A stretch of DNA of 64,000 nucleotides from Cognaticolwellia beringensis (GTDB lineage Bacteria > Pseudomonadota > Gammaproteobacteria > Enterobacterales > Alteromonadaceae): assembly GCF_002076895.1 (NCBI RefSeq), contig NZ_CP020465.1, forward strand, positions 1,488,001 through 1,552,000. Reading direction: 5' to 3'. Shown here one piece after another: positions 18,701-27,673 of this stretch (position 1 is its first letter; the number at the start of each line of letters is the position of its first letter). The translations under genes were made by a program, and so were the position numbers. The notes below the pieces were generated by a model. It searched no databases. It was not told the origin of the DNA and saw only the letters and a list, made by a program, of their open reading frames with translations.

Positions 18701-19493
18701 AGAGAATAGACAACAGTCTGACACGATTACTGAGCTAATTAGTTATAGTGTAGGCTGCATGATGGGGCGTTATTCTCTTGACTGTGAAGGTCTTGTTTAT
18801 GCTCAGTCAGGTAATGAAGGCTTTAAAGAACTAGATTCTGAAGGTGTTTACCGAACTTTCCCTGCAGATGATGATGGCATTGTGCCATTAGCGTCTGAAA
18901 ACTGGTTGTTTGAAGATGATGCAACTGCACGCTTTAAAGAATTTGTTAAAAACGTTTGGGGTGATGAACATTTACAAGAAAACTTAGAGTTTGTTGCCGG
19001 AAGCTTATGTTTACATGCATTAAAGCCTGTAAAAGGCGAAAGTGCAAACGATACTGTCCGTCGTTACTTCTCAAAACAGTTTTACAAAGACCACTGCAAA
19101 ACTTATAAAAAACGTCCTATCTATTGGTTATTTAGCTCAGGAAAAGAAAAAGCTTTTGAATGTTTGGTTTACTTGCATCGTTATAACGAAGGCACATTAT
19201 CTCGTATGCGTACTGAGTATGTCACACCATTAATGGGTAAATACGAATCACAACACTCGTTACTAGCAGAACAAAAAATAGAAGCTACAACAACAGAATC
19301 ACGACGTATCGAAAAAGAGCTTAAATCGTTAGATAAAAAGCAAGCCGAACTACGCACCTTCGACGAGCAACTAAAACACTACGCCGAAAAGCGCATCACC
19401 CTCGACCTAGACGACGGTGTAAAAGCCAACTATGGCAAATTCGGCAACCTACTAGCCGACGTAAAAACTATCCACGGTCAGGCGGTTAAATAA
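15780..19493 (+). CDS. pglX: BREX adenine-specific DNA methyltransferase PglX
   Basis: A 1237-aa gamma-class N6-adenine methyltransferase. The SAM-binding motif DPAAGSGHI starts at residue 318 and the catalytic NPPY lies at about 527-530 (VVVANPPYMGSKY). The region after NPPY up to about residue 980 is the presumed target-recognition part. By eye it is more AT-rich and has different codon choices from the flanks, which suggests exchange of specificity domains. The C-terminal segment returns to conserved BREX sequence. PglX marks a non-palindromic site on host DNA so that BREX acts only on unmethylated phage DNA. Confidence 0.95.
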   Translation: MNTKNLKAYAPKARSQFIEAIKKRAAQLGIYQDKIADVQFEGGAAIIEGRAFTKKQGDQRKALERKIDEKPLATHIERYDLFIREMAYTWFNRLAAIRYMELHDYLDHGFRVLSNPNGADSLPEILDHASDVVDSLDPDQKYLDKNHIIELQLAGNKEEELYRELLLGQCHRLYNIMPFMFEAIDDATELLLPDNLTKTDSILKGLVNEIPEEDWSEIEVIGWLYQFYISEHKDAVIGKVVKSEDIPAATQLFTPNWIVKYLVQNSLGRQWLATYPESDLKGKMEYYIEPAEQSDDVIEQLKAITPTSIDPEQIKVLDPAAGSGHILVEVYEVLREIYLERGYRLREIPELILTKNIYGLDIDDRAAQLAGFALMMKAREDDRRIFQRVEDGEVALNVYSLQSTEGLDIGKLWQALNLEGNQKQGSTGGLFDTLDGETGTFVQPTGIYKEYFELLQILKTSFLQAKTLGSLIQIDNQHLQNLVALKELLQAKEKGSDPSSKNAAIDLLPIIHQAMLLSQEYDVVVANPPYMGSKYQTSEVKKYLKDHFDGYEKDLFSAFIVRNLRLAKYRGELGFMTPFVWMFISTYEQLRNKLVNDEIISTLIQLEYSGFDGATVPICTFTLTKGHVDDYVGSYIKLSDFRGAGNQSPRTLEAINNRDCNWFFNAKPDDFKKVPSSPIAYWMTNSMRELFVKFPAISQSVNVTGGMTTADNDRFLRLWHEVSVGKSNLSSNNRVDAQESKKKWFPYNKGGSYRKWFGNRDYFVNWYNDGEEIIGTGRAFPRSKNHYFKESLTYTATSSSYFGIRYSDPGFIFDAKGSSCFADEDTLKCSLGFLASKISSYLLQSLNPTIEFQTGNLAILPFIEVSSLKEIVDELIEISRVDWNAYETSWSFSQHSFLESKVFSDTIQHTFCKVVEEWGKLINKTSTLEEKNNSLLIEAYGLNDEVTPNIPDTEITLVCNPKYRYDSKSSVTELENRQQSDTITELISYSVGCMMGRYSLDCEGLVYAQSGNEGFKELDSEGVYRTFPADDDGIVPLASENWLFEDDATARFKEFVKNVWGDEHLQENLEFVAGSLCLHALKPVKGESANDTVRRYFSKQFYKDHCKTYKKRPIYWLFSSGKEKAFECLVYLHRYNEGTLSRMRTEYVTPLMGKYESQHSLLAEQKIEATTTESRRIEKELKSLDKKQAELRTFDEQLKHYAEKRITLDLDDGVKANYGKFGNLLADVKTIHGQAVK

Positions 19494-19494
19494 T

Positions 19495-20412
19495 ATGAAG
19501 GTGTCATATAAGACTAGATATGGGCCTGATGGTATCCACCTATTTCAACGTCAAACAGGGGTGAATATTTTATTAGATGAAATAGATGTTCCTGCTGAAA
19601 AATGGTCAAAAGCGCCTAGACAAGTTTCTATAGCTTTAACAAATCTATGTAACTTAAATTGCACACATTGTTATGCGCCAAAAAAAGACGCAGAGCTAGA
19701 TTTTGAATTGTTAAAGGAATGGTTGTTAGACCTTGATGAAAATGGATGTTTTGGTGTGGGCTTTGGAGGTGGTGAGCCAACACTGTATCGATATTTTACA
19801 GAGCTTTGTCAATTTGGTGCGCAAGAGACTAGCTTGGCGATCACTTTTACTACTCATGGACATAACTTTAGCGCGAAGTTAATTAAAAAGCTTAAAGGGT
19901 CTGTTAATTTTATACGAGTTAGCATGGATGGAGTAGGTTCTAACTATGAATCAATTCGTGGTAAAAGCTTTAATAAGTTTTTGGAGTCATTAACTTTGCT
20001 TAAAGGTGAAATCCCTTTTGGAATCAACTTTGTAGTAAACAACAAAACTATTAATGATCTTAACTCTGCAATAGAAGTATGTAAATCATATGGTGCAACA
20101 GAGTTGCTTTTGCTGCCAGAAGTCTGCTCAGGACTTGGGAAAGGGATAGATGACACTTCACTTACTCATTTAAAAGAATGGGTAAAGGGCTATAAAGGGT
20201 CAATTAAATTATCCATTAGCGAAGCGTTTAAAGCAGACTTTCAGGTTATTGAACCATGTATTAACGAGCATGAGCTTCAGTCTTATGCCCACATCGATGC
20301 AAATGCTGTATTAAAACTCAACTCTTTTAACAGCTCTGGTATATCAATAAATAATAAAAAAGTTATAGAAGCAGTCCAAAGTTTAACGGCTTTGAAAGAG
20401 GAAATAAAATAA
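19495..20412 (+). CDS. Radical SAM protein nested in the BREX operon
   Basis: A 305-aa radical SAM enzyme. Cys52, Cys56 and Cys59 form the CxxxCxxC cluster motif (LCNLNCTHCY); GGGEP at 91-95 is the SAM-binding motif. The remaining barrel strands are recognisable (FIRVSMDGV, FGINFVVNN, LLLLPEV). It has the look of the MoaA/PqqE/SPASM-type peptide-modifying branch, but no seven-cysteine SPASM cluster follows; only isolated cysteines remain. It is unlike viperins, whose motif differs. It starts 1 bp after pglX and overlaps the next gene by 1 bp. It is not part of the standard BREX set. The substrate is unknown, and the adjacent 131-aa protein is one candidate. Confidence 0.85.
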   Translation: MKVSYKTRYGPDGIHLFQRQTGVNILLDEIDVPAEKWSKAPRQVSIALTNLCNLNCTHCYAPKKDAELDFELLKEWLLDLDENGCFGVGFGGGEPTLYRYFTELCQFGAQETSLAITFTTHGHNFSAKLIKKLKGSVNFIRVSMDGVGSNYESIRGKSFNKFLESLTLLKGEIPFGINFVVNNKTINDLNSAIEVCKSYGATELLLLPEVCSGLGKGIDDTSLTHLKEWVKGYKGSIKLSISEAFKADFQVIEPCINEHELQSYAHIDANAVLKLNSFNSSGISINNKKVIEAVQSLTALKEEIK

Positions 20413-20807
20413 TGAAAATATGGACTTCGTATGGTTCTGAGCACTCAATGAATTTAGTTATGGTTGGAACTTTTAAAACGGCAGAAGATGCTACACAGGC
20501 GAAAGAGTTATCTGAACGCTTAACTGAAGTGTTGCAACATAAGGTTGAGCTTGATGGTCAAACTACTCGCTTTCCAGATGATGTAAGAGACGTTTTACGT
20601 AATGAAAATTTTCACTCTTTATCACCACAAGAAGTTGAACATTTTTCATATGAACATTGGATTGAACAGGAAAAAGAAACACTTATTTTTAAAACGGAAG
20701 AGTCAGAGTTCTCTGCTTTTTTAAAGCTTTTCTTAGACAAAGGTGCAAAAGTAGAGGTTTATTCTGCGCATGACTTTCCCGATGAAGAGTTTGGTAGAGG
20801 TAAGTAG
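20412..20807 (+). CDS. Small protein between the radical SAM and STAND genes
   Basis: A 131-aa acidic protein. It opens with MKIWTSYGSEHSMNLVMVG, followed by a helix AEDATQAKELSERLTEVL and a C-terminal part FSAFLKLFLDKGAKVEVYSAHDFPDEEFG. A ferredoxin-like alpha/beta fold is plausible. I have an unverified recollection of an uncharacterised Pfam family with this SYGSEHS start (DUF6375). It overlaps the radical SAM stop (TAATG) and lies 3 bp before the STAND gene, so the three are produced together. It could be the radical SAM substrate, an adaptor, or an inhibitor of the STAND protein; the sequence does not decide. Confidence 0.7.
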   Translation: MKIWTSYGSEHSMNLVMVGTFKTAEDATQAKELSERLTEVLQHKVELDGQTTRFPDDVRDVLRNENFHSLSPQEVEHFSYEHWIEQEKETLIFKTEESEFSAFLKLFLDKGAKVEVYSAHDFPDEEFGRGK

Positions 20808-20810
20808 TAA

Positions 20811-23800
20811 ATGCCTGGATTGAATTGGGAAAAATTTAAAGAGTGTTCTGGCGATGTTCGAATCAACTTTGAGAACTTGTGCCGAGGCATTGTTCGTGCG
20901 CATTTTGATGGTTTTGGACAATTTAAGGCGTTAAAAAATCAACCTGGCGTTGAGTACCATATTAACTTATCTAAGGACTGCTCATCATTGGGAAGTGCTG
21001 GTCAATGGTTCGGCTGGCAATGTAAATGGTTTGAATTGAATAAAGATAATAGCCTGAAAGCAGCGAGTAAAGCTGACATAGAAGACTCTTTAAGTAAAAC
21101 CGTTAAATGTTTACCTAATTTAACCGACTGGGTATTGTGGACACCTTTTACTTTGGCTAAGAAAGATCAAACTTGGTTTTATGGACTAGAAAGTAAATAT
21201 CCTTTCAAATTACACCTCTGGGCAGAAGAGGAGCTTGATAATTGGTTATCTGGCCCAGCAGAGATGCTACTCAAAACATACTTTGGTGAGTTGGTTCTAT
21301 CGTTTGAAACGCTAAAAGAACAACATGATAGAAGTATTGCTCCTATTAAAGATAGATGGTTGGCACCTGTTCATCAGGTTACAAATACTGAAGCCGAGGT
21401 GCGAAGGGCCTTGGCTAGTCCTACAGCCTATAGAGAGCTTGAAACCATTCGGCTGAGTTTAGAGCAATGTAAATCCAACATTCTGAAACTTGAATCAATA
21501 TTAACTGATGAGGCTAAACTTTTAGAGGAGTTTATTTATTCCACTGATGAATATTTAGAGATTCTTAATAATCTAGAAGTGATGCTTGCTGAAGGCGACA
21601 TAGAATCGCTGCATGAATGGCTTGCCAGCCCAGCACTTAAAGTTTCAGATAATACAAAACGCTTTGTCCGTGTATTAAGAAAGCGTAATTTGCCGATAGC
21701 ACTAGATGCAGCAAATGCCTTGGATGACATGTTTCTAGCCAAGCGACTATTTAAATCTATTGATGAAAAGTTAAAGGTTAGATTAATAGCTGTCTTAGCT
21801 GATGCAGGAGGAGGCAAAACACAGCTTTCTGCTCAACTTTCATCTGCAAATAAGGATGGAATTTACGGGATCTATATACAAGGTAAGTTTCTTAGTAAGA
21901 CAGGTTCATTGGACTCTTTGGCTAATAAATATAAAATCAATGGTGCGAGTGTTAGTACCTTTGAAGGATTAGTTTTTGCGTTGAATGCAGCAGGTCAACG
22001 TGCCAAATGCAGATTGCCAATAGTAATCGATGGTTTGAATGAGGCTGAAGATCCTAGAGTTTGGAAAGACGAATTAGCATCACTGTTACCTATATTAGAA
22101 AATTCAAGAAATGTTTTAGTGGTATGCACACTTCGAACTGGGGAATTACCTAGACGTGGGTATTATGAGCGAAAGCATGCTGATCAGAGAGAATCGTTTG
22201 CAGTTCAAGCTTTACCTGATGACATTACTAAAATTGAAATGGATGGGTTTGGTGATTTTACAGTCAAGGCAATTAAAGATTACCTTCGTTATTATAAAAT
22301 CGATGCTGGTGATACCGAATTACCTATTAATTTCTTTAAGCGCCCAATCACTTTAAGAATATATTGTGAAGTAACAAATCCAAGTAAATCTAGCGTGGTC
22401 AAAGTAAATCAGTTTCCTACTTCTTTACCAGAAATATTTGGTAAGTATATTGATTATTCTTGTAAAAAGGTAAGTGAAACCTCGTATTTATCCCAACAAT
22501 ATTCAGAAGATAATATAAGGCTCGCATTATATTATTTAGGCCAATGTTGGTGGGAATCTAATAGCAGAGATTGCGATGAGAAGGAGTTTAAAAAACTTAT
22601 TCAAGATGATGTTGTTTGGGATGTTTGCTTAGTGAACCTCTTATCACAAGAAGGGATTATATTCAGAAACCCTGGGGACAGACCTGGGTATTTTGAATTA
22701 ACTCCAGTCTATGATGCACTCGGAGGGTATTTAATTGCAGACTTCCTTTTACGAAAAAATGCTAAAGACAGTAGGTTAACTTGGTTTAATACTGATGAAG
22801 TTATAGAAAAGCTTGGTGGAGATAATAGTCACCAATTATCCAGTGATATTTTTAGGTCATTAACGTCTCTTGTTCCAAAGGAATTTCATGGTGCTCAGTT
22901 ATGGAAACTTGTGCCTCAAGAATTTGAGGTTTCGGCACTTTTAGGTGTGAGTGAAATTGCCCCCAACTTAATTGATGCTGACTCCGTAGAAAAAATTAAA
23001 TTTATTTTTTCTCAGTCCCCAGACATTAGAGACGAAATCTTTTCTCGCTTAAGAAAAGTGAGAAGTAACGCATCAAACCCACTAAATTCTTCTTTTTTAT
23101 CCCGTATTTTAAGTGATTTAAGTATTAAAGACAGAGATCTTTTTTGGACCGAGTGGCTGAGAAAAAACACTGAAAATGTTGTTAAAGATGTTGTAAGGTT
23201 AACTCGTCGATGGAAAGCGTCGGGAATTAGATTAACTGATTCTGATTGTTTATTAGCTGAGTGGTTAATGTGGATATTACCTACTACCAACAGAACTTTA
23301 AGAGATGATGCAACGAAAGCCTTATATGAATTTGGTAGGCTTAGAGCAAATAAGCTATTTGAATTAACGTTAAAATCTTCAACAATTAATGACCCCTATA
23401 TTTTTGAAAGAATGTTAGCTGCTAGCTATGGTGTTTCGTTAGATATTGTTGGTGGTGAGCTAAATGAAAGTAAATATCATGTGATGCTTACTTGCTTTGT
23501 TAATGAATTATTTAAAAACTTTTATTTACAGCATATCAGCTATTCAACTCATTTTATTATTAGAAAAACTGTAAATGATATTGTTTTAGTTGCCAATAAA
23601 ATATTACCCGTTAAAGAGAGAATTGAAATACCTCCAAGTAAGTCATGTCCTCAAATTAAATGGGGTTCAATTAACTGGGATAGTAAATTAAAACACCCCT
23701 TTCATATGGACTTTGAAAACTACACCATAGGAAGACTTATTCCAGGCCGTGGAAATTATCACTATAATCATCCCGAATATAAGCATGTAAAAGAGCAGAT

Positions 23801-24911
23801 GTTGTGGCGTGTACTCGATTTGGGTTGGTCGGATAATGATTTTAGTAAGGTTGATAGTCAAATAACTTCAGGTCAACATCATCACCGAATTTCATCATCA
23901 AATGATAAAGTAGATCGTTATGGGAAAAAATACTCATGGATAGCTTATGATGAGATAGCTGGAGTGTTAATAGATCAAGAAAAGCTTGAAGAAAATTGGG
24001 ATTGCGCATCTTCAGGAATAGATTTTAGCTTCCCAGTTTTGGCTGAACATCAAGATATGATCACTGATGAAATATTAGAATTAGACGATGAAAGTGATTC
24101 AGATTGGTTAACTCGCCAGGTTCCAGAAGTAATTAAAAAGCAACTGATAAGTCAAGACTCGACTTGTAAAGTGTTGTTGGACGGCTTAATCGGGAAAGAA
24201 GTAAATAACTCGAAAAGAAAAATATGCGTTTTTGTTCGAGGCTATTTAATCAAAAATTCTGAATTAAGTGATTTTATTGAGCAATTCAAAGAGTCTGAGT
24301 TTTCATCAAGCTTATTGCCTGAAAAACCAGACTTTAGAAATACATCACTTAAAGAGTATGTTTTGAAGGAGCAAGGTGAGTCAGACTTTGAGTCACATCT
24401 AGATTATGTGATCGGCTCTGAGCAAATTGAAATAGATGCACCATTGATTGACTTTGTAGAAAACGAAGATGGTACATCAATGCTAATTACAGATAGTGCT
24501 AAAAGATTAATAGATAAGCCAATATATAAAAGTTTTGAATGTGAGCTACCTTCTGTATTGATTTCAAGGGATGTAGGAAGTGAAACGGAAGGTTCAGTAA
24601 GAGTTCTCAATAAGAAAATAATTGCGGCTTGCGATTTAAAGGTATCAGCACGAACATTTGACCTTTGTGATCAAAACAATGAACAAGCCACTTGGGTAAC
24701 AGGAAACCAAAAGAACAGTTATACGAATCATGAAGAATGGCTGTATATCAGGAAAGACCTTTTAGATAATTATTTGAAAAATAATGAATTCAGCCTTGTA
24801 TCTGTTATTTGGGGTGAGCGTAGTTTAAAAGAAGGAAGGCACGGTGCAAATAATTACACTGTTTTCCATGATCTTGAAGTTTATTATCCATTGGATAAAG
24901 AAGAGAAATAA
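20811..24911 (+). CDS. Large STAND/NACHT-like NTPase with Mrr-like nuclease N-terminus
   Basis: A 1366-aa protein. The N-terminal 130 residues contain GVEYH (Glu48) and WQCKWF (Gln70, Lys72) in the spacing of Mrr-type PD-(D/E)xK nucleases with a QxK variant. A helical linker follows. The NTPase has Walker A AGGGKT (332-337), Walker B IVIDGLNEAED (Asp407) and a CTLRTGE sensor-type motif, as in NACHT/STAND proteins. The remaining 850 residues are helical then beta-rich and unrecognised, and may be the sensor. Avs-type proteins share this layout of effector, STAND and sensor. Its stop overlaps pglZ's start, so it is coupled to BREX. Nuclease activity is inferred. Confidence 0.75.
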   Translation: MPGLNWEKFKECSGDVRINFENLCRGIVRAHFDGFGQFKALKNQPGVEYHINLSKDCSSLGSAGQWFGWQCKWFELNKDNSLKAASKADIEDSLSKTVKCLPNLTDWVLWTPFTLAKKDQTWFYGLESKYPFKLHLWAEEELDNWLSGPAEMLLKTYFGELVLSFETLKEQHDRSIAPIKDRWLAPVHQVTNTEAEVRRALASPTAYRELETIRLSLEQCKSNILKLESILTDEAKLLEEFIYSTDEYLEILNNLEVMLAEGDIESLHEWLASPALKVSDNTKRFVRVLRKRNLPIALDAANALDDMFLAKRLFKSIDEKLKVRLIAVLADAGGGKTQLSAQLSSANKDGIYGIYIQGKFLSKTGSLDSLANKYKINGASVSTFEGLVFALNAAGQRAKCRLPIVIDGLNEAEDPRVWKDELASLLPILENSRNVLVVCTLRTGELPRRGYYERKHADQRESFAVQALPDDITKIEMDGFGDFTVKAIKDYLRYYKIDAGDTELPINFFKRPITLRIYCEVTNPSKSSVVKVNQFPTSLPEIFGKYIDYSCKKVSETSYLSQQYSEDNIRLALYYLGQCWWESNSRDCDEKEFKKLIQDDVVWDVCLVNLLSQEGIIFRNPGDRPGYFELTPVYDALGGYLIADFLLRKNAKDSRLTWFNTDEVIEKLGGDNSHQLSSDIFRSLTSLVPKEFHGAQLWKLVPQEFEVSALLGVSEIAPNLIDADSVEKIKFIFSQSPDIRDEIFSRLRKVRSNASNPLNSSFLSRILSDLSIKDRDLFWTEWLRKNTENVVKDVVRLTRRWKASGIRLTDSDCLLAEWLMWILPTTNRTLRDDATKALYEFGRLRANKLFELTLKSSTINDPYIFERMLAASYGVSLDIVGGELNESKYHVMLTCFVNELFKNFYLQHISYSTHFIIRKTVNDIVLVANKILPVKERIEIPPSKSCPQIKWGSINWDSKLKHPFHMDFENYTIGRLIPGRGNYHYNHPEYKHVKEQMLWRVLDLGWSDNDFSKVDSQITSGQHHHRISSSNDKVDRYGKKYSWIAYDEIAGVLIDQEKLEENWDCASSGIDFSFPVLAEHQDMITDEILELDDESDSDWLTRQVPEVIKKQLISQDSTCKVLLDGLIGKEVNNSKRKICVFVRGYLIKNSELSDFIEQFKESEFSSSLLPEKPDFRNTSLKEYVLKEQGESDFESHLDYVIGSEQIEIDAPLIDFVENEDGTSMLITDSAKRLIDKPIYKSFECELPSVLISRDVGSETEGSVRVLNKKIIAACDLKVSARTFDLCDQNNEQATWVTGNQKNSYTNHEEWLYIRKDLLDNYLKNNEFSLVSVIWGERSLKEGRHGANNYTVFHDLEVYYPLDKEEK

Positions 24912-27661
24912 TGAACCTAGAACAAATAAAACAAGGCATCCTAGCCAAGTTTATAAAATGCCGCTTGGTATTCTGGCAAGATGAAGATATTGAATTTCAG
25001 GAACAATTTCCTGAGATAAGTGCTGAGTTAAATTCGGCGGGTATTCAAGCTATCGCGATCGATGGTGAATCTCATTTTGAAATTAAACAACGTATTGAAT
25101 TGTTAGAACCGGAGAAGCAGTTCTTACTTTATAGCAATAAACCTGTTAATGAGCCAACTAGAGACTGGCTATATGATATTCGCCTATATGCTCAAGAGTT
25201 TTATGCGGATTCAAGCTCTATGATCCTTAATGAATTAGGCATGAGAATGGAGTTTCGTCAGCTCGTTAGCCGTTATAAAAAGTTCTTTGCGAATAAGCAA
25301 CGTTATGCGAAGTTAAGAAATTTATTACCAAAGAATGCCGATAAAAACGCATTAGAACTTGCAATGGTTGCAACGTTAGCAAAAGTTGAAACGATGAGTT
25401 TTACCGCTGTATTAAATGAGCTAATAAGCAAATACAGTAACTCTGCTGAGCAAGCAGACGAGGTTCTTGAAGAAATTACTAAATACGGTTTAGACAAATC
25501 ATTTTGGCAACAGGCTCTTGTAGAGTTTGGTTATCTGACCGCAGATTTTTGGCTAGCTGATAACGTTACGGGTGAAGTAGCTGAAGGAAACACATATCCT
25601 TCAGTAAAAGATTTAATAACTAAGCTATTGGTGACAGACTGTTATCATGGGTTACAGTCATCTGGTGCCAAAGTTGGTAACTCAACTTTTGCGCAAAGTT
25701 TATCCTCGCATTTACTGCCTATTTCACTTGATAAAAACACTAACGATAAACTTCCTAAAGATATTCAAGAGCTAGTGGGTAATACCGCAGCCAAAAGAGC
25801 GGCGGTAATTAACTTTGTAAAAGCGTGGCGTGAAAGCCGAACGCTTTCTAAGTCATACAATCAAATAGCTAAAAATGTGTCGTTTGAATTAGAGATAAAA
25901 AGTAAATTGGCTGAATTTAAACAGCCCAGTGAATTACTTTATGTTGAGACCTTTGTTGATGCAGAAGAAGCGTTACTTAAGTTACTTGCCAAAGATTTGC
26001 CCGCTTACAATTCAAATGATATCGCTAATTGGGTGTCAATTAGACTGAGAAGTCATTGGTGCTACCAAGATCAAAAGTATGCGGCCATTCATCGAGCGTT
26101 AAAATTAGCGAAACAATTTTATGAGCTTAAAGAAAAGTATGTTGATGGCTTTGAAGCGCTAGGTACTAAGCAGCTTAATACTGCTAGTGCGCTCTATAAG
26201 GCTTATGAAGAAGAAATACATCAGTTTGATACTTCGTATCGAGTGTTCTCAGAAAACTCGCTTAGAGCATCACAAAATGGCTCTGACATATTAAAGTTGA
26301 CTGGCTTAGTTGATGATATTGAAAGCTTGTATGTTGATTGGTATTTACATGATTTTGCTATTGCATGGGGCAAGCTAGTTGATAAAGAATCGTTACTTGA
26401 AAACTGGAAGCTACCGTTTATTCATAATCAATATGAATTTTATAACCGAGAAGTTCAAGCAGTATTGCAGCAGCCTAGTGTTAAGCGTGTTTTTGTCATC
26501 ATCTCTGATGCTTTCCGTTATGAGTGTGCAAAAGAAATTCATGATTCTATTAATAACCGTAACCGTTATAAATCAGAACTTAAATCTCAGTTAGGTGTTG
26601 TTCCGTCATATACGCAAGCGGGTATGGCATCATTACTTCCTCACAAAAAATTTACTGCTCATTTAAATAAAAATGTTGAATATAAACTTGATGGGATATC
26701 TGCTCACGGTACAGATAATCGACATAAAATTCTTCAAGCACATGGTGGTATTGCCTGTACTTATGATGAAGTGATGAAATGGACAAATCAGCAATATCGG
26801 GATTTAGCTCAAGACTCATCTGCAATATATATTTATCACAATAAGATTGATGCTATTGGTGACGATGGAGGCACTGAGAACGAAGCCTTTTTAGCTGCAC
26901 GCGATGCTATTGAAGAAGTGGATAAGTTAATTATTCGTATTTTTGACAAGCTTAAAGGCGGTAGGGTTATTTTAACTGCGGATCATGGCTTCTTATTCAA
27001 CCAAAGTGATGTTACTGAGTCTGATAGAACTGATTTAAAAACTAAACCCGCAGGCACTAAACTTTCTAAGAAGCGTTACTTGGTTGGTGAAAATCTACCT
27101 AAAGGTGATAGTTACTGGGTTGGTAAAATGTCGAATACGTCGAACGTTGATCCAGACTCTGATGCCGAGTTTATTGTCCCTCGTGGTAGCAACAGATTCC
27201 ATTTTGTCGGTGGTGCCAAGTTTATTCATGGTGGCATTATGCCGCAAGAGATCTGTGTTCCTGTTATGCATTTGCGTGCTATTCATTCAACGGTTAAACA
27301 GAAGCAAACTAAACAAAAAGTTGGCGTTGTACCGTTAAACAGTCCTGTAAAAATAGTATCAAACATTGATCGCATTCAATTTTTACAAGCTGATCCTATT
27401 GGTGATAAATATAAATCTCGTGAGCTACATATTTGGATTGAAAACCCTGATGGAAACAAAGTTAGCTCAAGTGAGAAAGTCTTATTTGATTCTGCATCAG
27501 ACAAGATGGAAGAGCGTAAAAGAAACGTTCAAGTAAAATTAGAAGGTAGTGGTTTTGACCGTACCATCAGTTATAAATTGATAATGGAAGATACTGAAAG
27601 CAAAACTAAAACAACACATTCAGTGACTATCGATTTAGCTTTTGAAGATGACTTTTTTTAG
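24911..27661 (+). CDS. pglZ: BREX phosphatase-fold protein PglZ
   Basis: A 916-aa protein of the type I PglZ length. The alkaline-phosphatase superfamily core is visible: VFVIISDAFRYE with the metal/nucleophile region at Asp533, and VILTADHGFLF with Asp691-His692. The C-terminal part (GGIMPQEICVPVMHL, then a beta-rich tail) is typical of the family. PglZ proteins are metal-dependent nucleases or phosphodiesterases and are essential for BREX. Its ATG overlaps the stop of the upstream STAND gene (TAATG), so the inserted genes did not break translation of the operon. Confidence 0.95.
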   Translation: MNLEQIKQGILAKFIKCRLVFWQDEDIEFQEQFPEISAELNSAGIQAIAIDGESHFEIKQRIELLEPEKQFLLYSNKPVNEPTRDWLYDIRLYAQEFYADSSSMILNELGMRMEFRQLVSRYKKFFANKQRYAKLRNLLPKNADKNALELAMVATLAKVETMSFTAVLNELISKYSNSAEQADEVLEEITKYGLDKSFWQQALVEFGYLTADFWLADNVTGEVAEGNTYPSVKDLITKLLVTDCYHGLQSSGAKVGNSTFAQSLSSHLLPISLDKNTNDKLPKDIQELVGNTAAKRAAVINFVKAWRESRTLSKSYNQIAKNVSFELEIKSKLAEFKQPSELLYVETFVDAEEALLKLLAKDLPAYNSNDIANWVSIRLRSHWCYQDQKYAAIHRALKLAKQFYELKEKYVDGFEALGTKQLNTASALYKAYEEEIHQFDTSYRVFSENSLRASQNGSDILKLTGLVDDIESLYVDWYLHDFAIAWGKLVDKESLLENWKLPFIHNQYEFYNREVQAVLQQPSVKRVFVIISDAFRYECAKEIHDSINNRNRYKSELKSQLGVVPSYTQAGMASLLPHKKFTAHLNKNVEYKLDGISAHGTDNRHKILQAHGGIACTYDEVMKWTNQQYRDLAQDSSAIYIYHNKIDAIGDDGGTENEAFLAARDAIEEVDKLIIRIFDKLKGGRVILTADHGFLFNQSDVTESDRTDLKTKPAGTKLSKKRYLVGENLPKGDSYWVGKMSNTSNVDPDSDAEFIVPRGSNRFHFVGGAKFIHGGIMPQEICVPVMHLRAIHSTVKQKQTKQKVGVVPLNSPVKIVSNIDRIQFLQADPIGDKYKSRELHIWIENPDGNKVSSSEKVLFDSASDKMEERKRNVQVKLEGSGFDRTISYKLIMEDTESKTKTTHSVTIDLAFEDDFF

Positions 27662-27673
27662 GGAAGTATTGTT

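Noticed and set aside
19495..20412. Radical SAM gene considered as a prokaryotic viperin
   Set aside because: The cluster motif CNLNCTHCY and the barrel pattern fit the peptide-modifying branch better than viperins.
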